A stretch of DNA of 64,000 nt from Enoplosus armatus (taxonomy: Eukaryota; Chordata; Actinopteri; Centrarchiformes; Enoplosidae). Below are positions 1 through 12,000 of the stretch, piece after piece. Within the stretch, counting starts at the first letter, position 1; each line of letters starts with the position of its first letter. Both the position numbers and the translations under genes were made by a program. The notes under the pieces are model-generated. The model saw only the letters and a list, made by a program, of their open reading frames with translations, was not told the DNA's origin and did no database searches. The stretch covers positions 5,556,921 through 5,620,920 of the forward strand of contig NC_092181.1 in assembly GCF_043641665.1 (NCBI RefSeq), read 5' to 3'.

Positions 1-102
1 CACCAACCTGGTGACTTCGTACATGGCTGTCTTTACCACAGTCTCCATCACATCCGAGAGCTGGGTCTGGAAAGTGACAACGAGGGTGTCCAGGTCCGAC
101 AT
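1..102 (-). CDS. Zinc-finger-type protein, N-terminal exon only (runs off left edge)
   Basis: The minus strand from the ATG at 102-100 stays open for 34 codons to the window edge. The peptide starts MSDLDTLVVTFQTQLSDVME and continues with a -KTAMYEVTRLV- segment. This is nearly the same as the lead exon of the zinc-finger gene at 2057-5128, which reads IVTFQSQLSGVMETVFKAAMYEITRLV. In teleost C2H2 zinc-finger genes such a short helical lead exon is followed by a linker and a last exon with the fingers. The fingers here would lie outside the window, so the zinc-finger assignment is an inference from the paralogue. The reading frame and start are clear. Confidence 0.6.
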   Translation of the reverse strand, partial: MSDLDTLVVTFQTQLSDVMETVVKTAMYEVTRLV

Positions 103-1771
103 GGTACAACGTCAGGGTCCGGTGTCTAATAACTGTTACACAACGGAAGTCCGTGTGTTTGAAAAAATAAATAAATAAATAAAAGTGAGGGAGAAAAACT
201 CCGCTTTTTGTTTTATTTCTTGGAAAACTCTACCACAGGTTGTTTAGGTTGTACACCATTATCCCAGAGCAGTCTCTTTTCAACTATACATCCACTTGTT
301 GCTGTGGGTACTTCAGGTAATGAGCACATATATACATATAACATATATTCATTCAATTATAAACGCTGAAATGTCGGACTAACGATGACCAACGGCCTAT
401 TTACTGATACGAAACGCCTTTATGTCAATTCAAACTGTAAGCTAGCCAGCTAATGTGACACCTTAGCTTAACGGTAGCATTCGTATGCTAACTAACGTGA
501 ACGGCGTCAACCCGTCAACAAATCGTACACAACTACGAATTATATAAACCATAGTCGAGCCCGACGTGTTGATCTATTTGCACTTGGGTTTATTGATTCC
601 ACGAGCAACAACTGTTTGGCTTAGCAAATTCACGTGCACTCGTCATTTCACCGAGCTAGCTTTTTGACAATCGCAAGTGGTCCTTGTTTTTGCTCGTGAC
701 GTAACATACAACGCAGTACGGTGGCCTGAAGACTCTGAATAACAAAACGCGTATTAAAAAAGGGAAACCCATAGGCTGCGCCAAGCAGTCAGTTTCAACC
801 TCAGCACATTGTTTAAAACAGGAATGTGTTTCAGCTTTTGTTCAACACATTATGGTCCCATACGATCACTCTCTCCTATTATGCCTTATTGAAAGAAGGC
901 AAAGAGTGAGTTAAGATAGATCATGTCTATGATTGATATGGATATCAAATACTATTCTCCATCATTTCCGACTTCTCGACTACTTTTATGGTTTTTGCTT
1001 AATCAATAATTTACCTCCCTGAATTCTGAGATGAGGACCAATTGGATATGGAGAGCTCTCTAGGCCCACCTCTGACGTCTATCCAAGTTGCAGTCCAGAA
1101 CCACCTTCCACCCTTTTTCCATGGAGGTTTCTGATCAACCATCTATTGAAAAAGAGAAACCACTGGAAAGTCACCTAGACTACTATCATTTACGAACCCT
1201 ACAAATATTTCCCATGTTATCTTCCAAACTCTTGATCACGCACCCTGATGTGTCTTTACTGCCGCGCTCCTCTCCTCATCTGTAACGACAGGACTCATCA
1301 CTGAGTTGGCCTCTCTTCTCACTTTGCACAATACATCTAGTCCCTCACCTCTCAAACTTCATAGCTCCCCTATGATTTTCCACACTCGCACTTTGGCAAA
1401 CAAATGCTGTTTGACTCATTAACATTTGCTATTTGGTTGATGTACTTGTATGACTTATTGTGGAGGGGGGGGGGGGGTAGTAAAAAAGGCATTCCCAATG
1501 CCCTTTGTTTTTCCCTTTGTCACATGGGATTCATTATAGAAATTAAAGGAATCCTGTGAACATGCACACCCTCACTGTGTACTTCAAAACAGTCTATTGG
1601 AAAATGTGTGTTCATTGATAATTGATGGGATTAAAAGTCTTGGCTTTGGCCTCAATTGTTTCATTTATAGAAAACATTCACAGACATAATCTTTTGTTTT
1701 ATTTTGAATCTGTACTGTAATCACAAGGATACAGCTACTCAGCCTTTTTTCAATTTTACTTAAAGTGAGTA
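103..1771. other. Spacer between two zinc-finger genes; no gene seen
   Basis: This stretch holds the upstream region of the partial gene at the left edge and the region downstream of the 2057-5128 gene. A short (AAAT)n run lies near 164-183 and a 13-G run at 1465-1477. Open frames here are short and match no family I know. No splice-compatible exon was recognised. Confidence 0.5.
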
Positions 1772-1777
1772 TTTATT
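1772..1777 (-). terminator. Candidate polyadenylation signal of the 2057-5128 zinc-finger gene
   Basis: The plus strand reads TTTATT, which is AATAAA on the minus strand, about 280 bases past the TAA stop at 2059-2057. Distance and orientation fit a 3' UTR end. Other A-rich sites are nearby, so this is only a candidate. Confidence 0.35.
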
Positions 1778-2056
1778 TCAGTAACAAAATATGCAGTAAT
1801 AAATGGTTACAAATAAGATGTATTTTATCAAACACGAGAAATGTGTATCTTTGTCATATTTCATACCAACAAAACATTTTTCAATAAAAAAAACAAAGGA
1901 CTTGGAATTTAAGAAAAGAAAAAAAAATACTTTGGGTTGTTGTGATCTTGATGAAAAGCATCCATGGTTCATAAATAAAAGCATTCCTTTTTAAATCACC
2001 TTGTACAACAAACAATCTGAAATTCTCCAATACTCTCTCCCCACACTTCTCTAGTT

Positions 2057-5000
2057 TTATAGATCTGTCATGTGTTTTCGCTGATGTGACTTCAGATGAT
2101 CCAGCCGTTTGAAGCTCAGGCCACAGACGGTGCAGCAGTACGGTCGTTCCCCCGTGTGGGTGCGCTGGTGAACCTTCAATATGTCCGCCCGCGTGAAGCT
2201 CTTATCACACATGGTGCACCGATGCGGTTTTTCCTGTGTGTGAATTCTCCGGTGCAACTTCAGGTTCCAGAGGCGGCTGAACTTGTTCCCGCATACAGTG
2301 CAGCAGTAAGGTTTGTCACCTGTTTGGCCACACTTGTGTGTCTTTAGGTCAGAGAAAGAAGGGAAACCTTTACCACAATGGCTGCAGAGGTGGAGCCCCT
2401 GCCCTGAGTGAATCCTCTGGTGGACTTTGAGGTTACAGGCTTGAGTGAATGTCTTTCCACACTGGGTGCAGGAGTATGGTGGCGCTTGTCCGGTGCCTTT
2501 GTGTGCCTGCTTGTGGGCCTTTAGTGAAGCCGAATCAGAGAAGGACATGGAGCATTGGTTACAGGTGTGTCTCCTCCCTCCTCTTCCTCCTGCCTGATGC
2601 TGCAACCTCTCTCCCAGGTTTAGGGTATCACTGTATACATCTGAGGGTCCATACGTATCCTTTGTGCCATCTAAAGATGGGTCAGCACGATTGCCCTGGC
2701 CCCGGATGCTCAACCTGCCGCCTGAATCTCCAGACACATGTTCAGGGTACAGGATACTCTGGTCCTGTAGATACCCTTCTTCGTTGATCAATAAACAGCT
2801 GAACTCTCCACTTACATCAATATTAGTCCTTGAGGGTGAGTTTGCAGATGAACCGACCGTGCCGCTTCTATTCCGTGTGGCGCCTGCTTGGTAAGCTTGA
2901 TGCTCGGCTCCTGCTGGTGCTTCCACATCCCCCTCATAGTGCCCCATGTAACTCAGATCCTCGCCCAGGTGGGATGGTGATCCTTGTAACCCATCCAAAT
3001 TACCCATGTCTATCATATTGCCGTCTCCATAGCCAGTCTTGTCAAAGCCTCCCAAGTCTTCCATCCCATACCTGCTCTGGAAAAGTGGTTCAGATGGGTC
3101 ACCTGAGTGACCATCATGGCCTGATTCTGGCCTCTGGTCAAAGCCAGCATTCCAGTTCACATGACACTTTGGGATCTTCTGGTCACTGTAACATTTACTG
3201 GGTCCGGGCAGACCTGACGCCTCTGTTTCTGACCAATGAGAGGAGGAAAAGATTTTCAAACAGTTATGGAAATATGGTTACAGGGACAACAATGACACCT
3301 TTACCATATGAACACTGAGAATAATTATTCTGAAGCCAGTAAAATAATTTTCCAACAAACCCGTACAGTAGAAATAACTATACACTTACATGTGAAAATG
3401 TACAAGATATAAATATGCTTAAAGTGCCCCTCAAAAAATAGTTGTTCTGAATCTGCATAAATGAAGAGACTGACCCTCCAAATGGACTCCCCATCTCTCT
3501 TGAGACTCATTAGTTTCTGGCGTGATCCGAAGGGCTTCCTCCTTGAGGAGTCTATCCAGCTTTTCACCCTGTCCACCTGTGGACTGGCAGACAGGCAGAA
3601 AGACATCATTAATAGAGTACGTTTAACTCTACTCATATCAAGAGAAACCATAAGCTTGGCCTTAGATCAACAGGCAAAAATCAAAAAAGGTCAAATCAAA
3701 ATGCCTTTGACTGTGCTTGCAAACACATTTTAAACATTTAACTAGTGTAATAAACTGTCATCTACCTGTGGCACCTTCATGGCACTGTGGGTCTCTTCCG
3801 CTTCATGACTAGGTGTCTCTCCATCAGTGCCCTGGGAGCTATTTATCTCTTCTTGTAGCACACTCTCTTGTTTAAGACTTTTCTCTGTAGTAGAAGATAT
3901 AGATATAGGGAAAAAATATTCAGTTTTCCTTTTTTTATAGAGCGAGGACATTCCCATTTGCATTTGAAGGATTTTGGAAAGCGCAGATGGGTCATACTAT
4001 CACTTTAAGGTACTTAAAACAGCTTCAGTCAATATGTTGATAATACCTATGGATCAAATGACTAAGTGTTTTGTGAAAGGGGTCGCTCCTCGTGATGAAC
4101 CCAACAGAGAATGATCTACAGCTCCTCCTTACTCTATTAACCTTTATACTGACTTTCAGCTCACTGTTTTGGTTCGCTCTCACCACTCTGAGTGTAATTT
4201 GTGGCCTCAACAGGCAGCTGCCATCACGTAAAGCTCTAAAAACCCACTGTACGCTACCTGCTCAGCACCAAACAGTAGACTAAGTTAGTGACTAGCTGGT
4301 GAACACAGTGGAGCATTTAACAGCAAAAGAGACCTAGGTTTCCCTCAGACGTTGGTAGAGACCAAACACAGAGCTAAAAAGAGAGTAAATGTTGAACTTT
4401 TTGGCTCTTTAGGTGTTAACTGCTCCCATATGTGCTCCAGCTCGTTGCTGGCTTTGTTTGTCTGCTGTTTGGTGCTGGGCAGGTAGTGTACAGTTGGTTT
4501 ATCAGAGTTGGTTTATTTTTAAACAGCTGCCTGGTGCTGCTGCAAGCCAAAATAATGAGAAACAGTGCCACTGAAAGACATGAAGACTGTGTAGAGCTGA
4601 GGAGACTGAAGAGTTGGGTGGGTTTGTCAGTAAGAGCAGCCCCTTGACATTGAGCTTAAGGGAGTTGCAGAGCACCTTTGTTGAGTTAATGTATGATTAG
4701 AGATGATTAGAGATGATTCTCACATATGATTTCCTACTTTTAGTTGTTAGGTAATCAAGAGATTTTGGACATGTAATGCATTAAAAAAGCAGGTGTGCAT
4801 ATAGTAAACCACATGACAAAATGAATGGTGGCTAAATATAAATGTGTTAACACCAGACGGACTCACCTGTCCTGGGTTCTTCTTCACCGGACCCCCCGAC
4901 TCTTCCGCAGTCAATACATCTGCCCCTCCTGTCACCCTCTCTTTCTTTCCGTCGACCCTCCGACCACTTCAGCCGCCTCTTCAGGGATTCGACCTGGTCC

Positions 5001-5128
5001 CTGCACCGTGTCACCTCCTCCAAAAAACTGTCCTCCACCAGCCGGGTGATCTCATACATGGCAGCTTTGAAGACCGTTTCCATGACACCAGAAAGTTGGG
5101 ACTGAAACGTAACTATAGCCTCCGCCAT
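2057..5128 (-). CDS. C2H2 zinc-finger protein, four coding exons, 548 aa
   Basis: Coding exons in transcript order are 5128-4867, 3884-3766, 3568-3475 and 3228-2057. They sum to 1647 nt (549 codons with the TAA stop), and every junction keeps phase with GT-AG ends (donor ACAG|GTGAGT after exon 1). Exon 1 (residues 1-87) is a charged, probably coiled-coil lead module also found at the two neighbouring genes. Residues 88-378 are an acidic, low-complexity linker. The C-terminus has six C2H2 units at about residues 379-401, 410-432, 438-457, 466-488, 494-516 and 522-544, joined by TGEKP-like linkers. The third lacks the second zinc-binding histidine and is probably inactive. The family role is nuclear, sequence-specific DNA binding; target and direction of regulation cannot be read. 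There is no KRAB or BTB domain. Exon 3 was placed by phase: of several nearby AG acceptors only the one before 3568 keeps the frame. Orthology is unknown. Confidence 0.85.
4270..4650. repeat. Interspersed repeat, family B, copy 1 (in first intron of zinc-finger gene)
   Basis: Blocks such as GCTGGGCAGGTAGTGTACAG, a TTTATCAGAG stretch, AAACAGCTGC, and the GACTAGCTGGTGAACA block recur at 19383-19650 and 45161-45720. The order and orientation of the blocks differ between copies, so ends are approximate. No coding capacity is visible. It is probably an old non-autonomous transposon or SINE-like repeat. Confidence 0.5.
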
Positions 5129-6055
5129 TATACCAACAGTGTGTGATAACTTCGGACAGTCTTTTATTTTCAGTAAACTCAAGAGAAAGCAACGTTCGAC
5201 TGGCACTTCAAGGACTGTAGCAGTGAGGCATCTGTCGGGCACAGCTAACGTCGGTCTCTTTAAACTGGATGTGCCAGTCTCTTAAACTCGGTTTTCAGTG
5301 GAAGTAACGTTAAACAGGTTGTAGACGTATATTAGTTGATCCACATTTACTGTTTAGTTACTTCCATCACACCAAACCTAATGTTAAACAAACCGTAGAG
5401 TTGCCTTTAACGTCAACGTTAGCTAGCTAGCTTGCTGCGCTAGTTTTGATTCAGTTAACATTACAGATTCTGACCACTATAACATAAGCAATTATCGGAA
5501 ACAGAAAATTACCATATTTAACAGACATATAGTTTATATTTAGTGCACGATTGATTTGGTAGCAAAAGTAATTCAATTGCTTAGCCGTAATATAAGGTTA
5601 CAAATTGTTTTCCGTTTAGCTATCGCATTTCCTCTCGATTCCGTAAACAACCGCACTTCCGAGATTTAAAGTACAGGTAGTGAGTTGGGACAATCTTAAT
5701 CGTTCAGCTGTATGGACGTCTGTTAAAGAATGACGCTTCTCAGTCAAGAATGGTACATAGAGCATTGACGGTTGTTAATTACCCACTCAAGTACCTATTT
5801 ATTGTTTCCTTACTAAGTGAATATCTACTAAAGACAGGATTTTTGGATTTAAGTCGATCACCGGAAATTTTGCTCAACTCCCTCCTTCAGTCGAGTCGAT
5901 GTGCGTCACAAAGCAGAGACCGCGTCTGTCCATGGGAAGGAGCCATGTTTAGCCCGCTCCTAATACCATGTTTTTAATGAACTTACAACAAATGCACTGT
6001 CAAAAGTGTATTCAGATCGAAACTCGGACGAACGGTAACCCATAACGTTACCAAA
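5129..6055. promoter_or_regulatory. Shared upstream region of two head-to-head zinc-finger genes
   Basis: The start codons of the minus-strand gene (5128) and plus-strand gene (6056) are 927 bases apart with divergent transcription. The region includes CG-containing, AACGTTA-rich stretches and ETS-like CTTCCG motifs (near 5655), and no TATA box at a convincing distance. A bidirectional promoter is inferred from geometry alone; transcription start sites are not visible. Confidence 0.4.
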
Positions 6056-9000
6056 ATGTCAGCGGACGATTTCCAGACCAAGTACGCCTCTGTCATGGAG
6101 AGCATGCTCAAGAGTGCTGTCGCAGAGACCACGAAACTTTTCGAAACTATGGTCGACGAGCTGAAGGCAGAGATATCCAAAATTAAGAAGGAGAACGAGG
6201 ACCTCAAATCGAGATGCAGCCAATTTGAGAATGCGAGAAGCCAACCAACCCTGTACACCAGAGAAAGTGAGCCTCCTCCAGGACGAAGCGACGGGAAACG
6301 TGACACAGCTGTTCAGTGTGGTGAGTTGAGATGCCTCTTACCCACCGTAAGCTTAGTAATCTCAACCAATAGTGTTGTTTGATAATGCTATGTGATGTTT
6401 TAGTCATATTATGAATGTAGTCGTGTTATATGGGATTCCTATAGTCGCTCCTGTCTATTGATGTGTCAGTAGCTTAGCCTAGCTTAGTCTTGTCCAAAGC
6501 GTGGGATCCCAAATAGGAGGGAAACCATACTATGCTATCTCGGCTAACGGTGAGGTTAGAAACAGTGTGTTCCAGCAACAATTTCGAAATGTGACATTGT
6601 GGTTATATACAGTACTAAATCGTTGACAAATAGTATTCATAAACAAGATTACTTTACATCGTACACTTTTTTTTTTTTTACCATTTTGACTCCTTGTTTT
6701 AATTGTATGCCTTCAATGCAATACTGTAATTTCAGATCTGTTTCGTGTTTGTGAAGTCACACAGTGTAGAAGTTGAATGAAATAGGTGACAATGATTATA
6801 TGTTAAAAAAAAAAAAGTATATATTTTAAAGAAAGAAGCAAGAAATCAGAAATTGTGATGTGTGATGGTGGGGCTGGATCAAACAGTGTAGCTGTTTGTG
6901 TTACAAATTGTTTCATCTCAGTCTTCCTCAATGTTCCACAGGGAATGAGGTATGCTGTTTTCAGCTGTACAGATTTTTGGCATATATATGTGTGTGTGAA
7001 TGTATGTGTTTATATTATATAAAATATTCCCCATATGTTGAAGGGTACATTACTTGCCTGCATGGCCCGAAATTAGCACCAGCCACCAGCCAAATGCTGG
7101 TAAAATACGTAAGTGACTGGTAGATTTGCTTCACTCGCCAAGCATAAAGCCGTAAAAAACTTGCACATTCACTAGCCATCTGGCCGTTGGACAAAAAATT
7201 GTTAATTTTGCCTGTAATGTGTTAGTTGTTGCTCACCACAATTATTAAGATGAGTGCTAATGCCAATGTGTTGACTTGGGCTGAATGACATGGACAAAAT
7301 ATCTAGTTGCAAGTTTTCTGATCATATTGTCACTGCCATTTGAATCGTGATTATTTTCAATAACTTACAGTCCAGGCCTGCATTTGTGTTTTTGACCGAC
7401 CGGGTCTGTATTGATGCAAAAGCTGCAGCCACCTTAAGTTGCAATAGTCCTGTTAACTGCAGCTATATATTGAAAGGGTTATGCTTGGAAAAAAAATGGC
7501 TTGTACAATGTGTTGTCCGACCACGTCAAAATCAAAAGTGTTTATAGCTGTTCTGAACGGCCACACTCGAGAGTGGGACAAAAACACTGCAAAGTGATTT
7601 ATAATACCCTGAGACTTTTTACAACTCTGTAAAGTTATCACAGTGGCAATTATTGAATCTTTCATTGAAATGATTGCTAGGTAAACAATAGAAATACAGT
7701 GCAGGGTCGTGTCATGTTGCAGTTTGCCAGACCACCTTGCATTTTTTTTGCCAAAGCCCTCTATGTTGGCACACTAGCTGCGCTGTTAGACTGGCCTCAT
7801 TCAAAAGAATAAGGGGGCTTTTGGGTCTGAACACAGCCTAATGGTGCACGTTTCAGACAGTCTCTCCTAGAAGGCTTTCATAGTGTTTCACTCTTTTTAA
7901 ACACAAGTTACAGAAATGGTTGTGGAAACAATGAAAAAAGAGATCTTGAGAGAGTGTCGTTACTGTATCACCTCCTCACGCATACGACAAGCACTTCTGT
8001 TAAAGCATATTGGCAGCCTAACTGTTCACATCACAGTTTACAGGACAGCTCAATTTTCATGATGTACATGAAAACTTTAAACATTGTGCAAAAACAAATT
8101 TTAAATTGAATCACATTCATTTGATTTATTGCTCAACCCTAGCCAGGTCGTATTTGCCAGCCTGATCAAAATCACAAGGACTGCTGGTTGCCTATTGACA
8201 AGTCTTAAAATGTCAATTATCAAAATAGTTTCAGATTAAATTTCTGTTGATTGACTTATCGATTCATTGTTTCAGCTCTATACTCGAGCATAAGAGGACA
8301 TGCCTGACACACAACAATCAAGTGCCAGCCAGGTCCATAGGCAAGCCACAGTTGTGTAATTGCATAAGATGTTCGAGCAAGATCTGTGGGACACTGACAT
8401 TCTCCTCTATTAATTGATAAACATTTGCTGTATATTGAAAGACAATAATATGCAACTATGCATATTGTGCACACTATTTCACTGCAACTTGTTTTTAGAA
8501 ACAGTTTGTCTGTGGGAAATTGTGTATGCATTTTTTATTGTGCGTGTGCATCCTTTATACGTCTGAGCCCTTCGACTCAGGCAAGCTAGATCTTTGTAGA
8601 ATAGCTTCTTTTCAATGTATTTACCAGGAGTCAGACCCCAACAGCCTATGTGGATTTGGCAGTTTGAATTATAACCTTTTATAACCCGACGATTAAGGAC
8701 CTTAGTCTTAAAAATCACCAGTTGTTTTTTGTGTGTTTATGCTTACAGACCTTGTTCCTCTCCGTACGATACTGGTGGAGCAATGTCAACCATTGAGGCA
8801 AGCATCATTGCAAAACCAAGAGCAACAATGTGGTTATGAGGAGATGGAGTACACTTTGCAAGAGACACATGGAGAGGGAAATTCTCAAATGGCATTTATA
8901 CTTGTCAAACAGGAGGTGCGTGTGTATTTTAGCAGCAAACACATTTATTTTCCTATTAGTGTCTTCTCAACTGGAAGTTTTGTCTCCCCTTTGCGTGACT

Positions 9001-12000
9001 TTTTATGATTCTTCTCTGCAGTCTGTCTTGAAGCAAGAGGAAGTTGATCCCACCGTGGTCTGTGGGCAAGTCTTGAGTGATAAAGCAAGTGAGGAATTAA
9101 AACTGACTCTAATTTTCCAACTCAAGTTTGATCATTTGTAAGATGTAATAATTACAAAGTTTGCTGTGGTTTACTTCTCACCATTTTCACCTTTTTATTT
9201 CTTCTCATATTCCTCTGTGTTGTGTCTGTCACTGCTGTGCCTAGGTTCACCACAGGTCTCTGCTTGTGGAATTGAAAATGAAGGGCCTTTAATTAACCAG
9301 GAATGTTCAACTGGAGAAATACCCTTGCCTCAAAAAGATGAAGAGACTCAAGTGGCACTGGTACTACCCTGTTTGGGAAAAGATAGCGGTTTACAAGGAG
9401 CCCAGAACCAATCATCTGAACTCGAGCATTCATTAGTCATCTCACTTGCTGCAATAAAAGATGACATGGAAGAAGAGTCTGACGTCAGTCAGAAGATATC
9501 AGAAATTGGGACACAGGGAGAACTTATAGCATCTGAAAAACACACATTAGTGGTTGCTCAGCGTCAATCAGAGGTTGAACCCCTTGAAAAAGAGCAGCCA
9601 TCAGTGGTCCCCCAACAATGTCAAAGAGAGGGTGAACAAACTGATGTTACTCTGCAACAATATGCAGATATGCAATCTACAGAGGAACAGTTGGCACAAC
9701 CCACACCACTCAACAAAGGAGAAGAATGTGATGAATTGAAGAATGGCGTGGCAGAAAGTGAGGCTAGTTCCCAGCCTGACTTGTCATTAAGTCGCAGAAA
9801 AGGATGTCCACCAAAGACAGTGAGACATCTGCAACAGTCGGTGAAAGAAATACTTCATTCACCATCTTCTGATATTCCAACAGAGCAAGAAGTGAAAAAT
9901 CCCCCTGCAATAAGAGTGGAAGTGGTTGAGGTCTCTGATGCAATTGGTACAGTGAATATCACTTCATCATCTAAGTCTCCACAATCATCTCCAGTTCAGC
10001 CTAAAGAGTCTTCGTCCATTATCACTCCGTCAGTCCAGAAGAGAGCAAACTCTGCTTTAGAAGACGTGGAGAACAGTAAGGTTGGTTCTCTGGCTGTTTC
10101 AGTAGTATCTTTTAGTAGAAGATGTTCCTCCGGAAAGGAAAAACCATCTCCACAACTTTCCATGGAAATGGAAGAAAGGGCAATTCGGGCTCCATCAACT
10201 GAAGTTTCCTCTGCAGTTGAAATACTAAACATTCAGCCAGCTGAGTCAGTTCAGCCTAGAGAACGGCGCACCTCTGTAACTCTTCAGGATGCAATGCTAT
10301 TAGTTGAAGCCATGAATCAGTCAACGGTAGAAAATACGTTCTCCTCTCCACAAAGAATGGCAGCACCACCCCGAACCCAGTGTGCTTCTGGTGTGGGTAC
10401 CCTACAAACTGTGGACGAGGTCCCAGCTGAGCCACAGACACCGCCACTTCCTGTTGAAACTCCTGAAGCTGCAGGCAAGCTACCCGTAGCAGAGCTGTCC
10501 ACAACAACACAATCGACAAAAGAGACTACAGATGCCACTCAAACCAATGAAGCTCTGGCCCACATTAAAGTTGTCATACCAAAACAACAGCATACGGTCA
10601 CTCTATCCAATACTACTACATCTCCAATGCCCCCATCAACTGTTGCAACTCAAACAAGAGTGCAGTCACTTCAGCTGCACCCTCCCCATCCTCTGATAAC
10701 GTCGGCAGCACCCAGTAAACCGGGTACCGCACTGCCTCGTAAAATAATTGTTGTGTCAAGATCAATACCCTCGTTAATGCCTCATAAAATTGCAGCACAG
10801 TCCCCAACCCAGCTTTCTACTGTTGTGTCAACAGTTGTTGCTGCACAGAATAATAGTACACTTAAAGGTTCTACAGCTGCAGGGATACCTCTCGGAAAAC
10901 CTTCCTTTTCCTCTGTTCCTCAGAAAACAATATATGTTACATCCAGGAAATCGCTTCCTGTTGTCACTTCACAGTCGACCGGCACCTCATCAGACCCACC
11001 GTCTGGGACTCTACCACACCCAAAAATAACAATTATAATTCCAAGACAGGTGTCGGCTGTGGCGTCAAGGAAACCTCAGACCATTGTTCTGACATCAAAG
11101 CAGGAGTCAGCCAAATCATTTGCTCCTGTTGCAGTGTCATCATCACAGTTGATTTCTTCATCACAGGAGTTCAGCGTTTCTGTGGATACACCAACCGCTT
11201 TAAATGAAGTGGCCACAATATCGTCTCAAAGGAGAGTTAAAACATCTGACAATTTGGAATCCCTCAAACAAACTGCCTCTGTTTCTGAAACAATTAATGC
11301 ACCTACAGAAACCTGCTCCAGTTTAAACATGTCAGTTGGGCTAGTGCCAACCTCCATGTCTCCAGTGGTAGAGCCAGCTTTTGAACAATCTGCTGTGGTC
11401 AAATTAACCAGGCTCCCATTTCCAATATCAACTGAAGAATCGGTCTTAATCTCAAAACTGCCTTCAAATGGATCTTCTGAAACTCAGTCCATTTTGAAAG
11501 AAGGTACCACACATGAGGAGCCGTCATCTGTGGCCATATCAACACAGCCATTAGAGACACTTGTGATATCTACTGACATTTTTCCCAATTTAAAAGAGAC
11601 TTCTCTTGCTGTGTCTGTAAATACCTCTCATATGTCAGGAGAGCCAAATGATTTTCAAGAGAAGGCATCATTATCCTCTGAAAACTGCACCACTTTGGAA
11701 GAGACACACTGCAGCATGTATGTGCAGCCATCTACACCATCCAAGGTATCCGCACCAGTCTTTGAGACGTCAACAATAGCCATCAACATGATTGAGCCTT
11801 CAGCTGTATTGGGTACAGCTGGTGAACCTACTTCTAATTCAGGCAAAGAAATAGTCAGCACTGCAGTGCAAGATTGTGCATTACCTATAGAAGAGAAACA
11901 ATCCGCTTCCCTCATACATCTAACCTCCATCACACCCAAGGACTTATCTGACCCTCATTTACAGATGACTAAAGCCCAGTTCCTGGCACAGTTGGCAGTG

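Noticed and set aside
2096..3318. Plus-strand open frames opposite the zinc-finger exon
   Set aside because: Antisense shadows of the finger exon; no motifs of their own.
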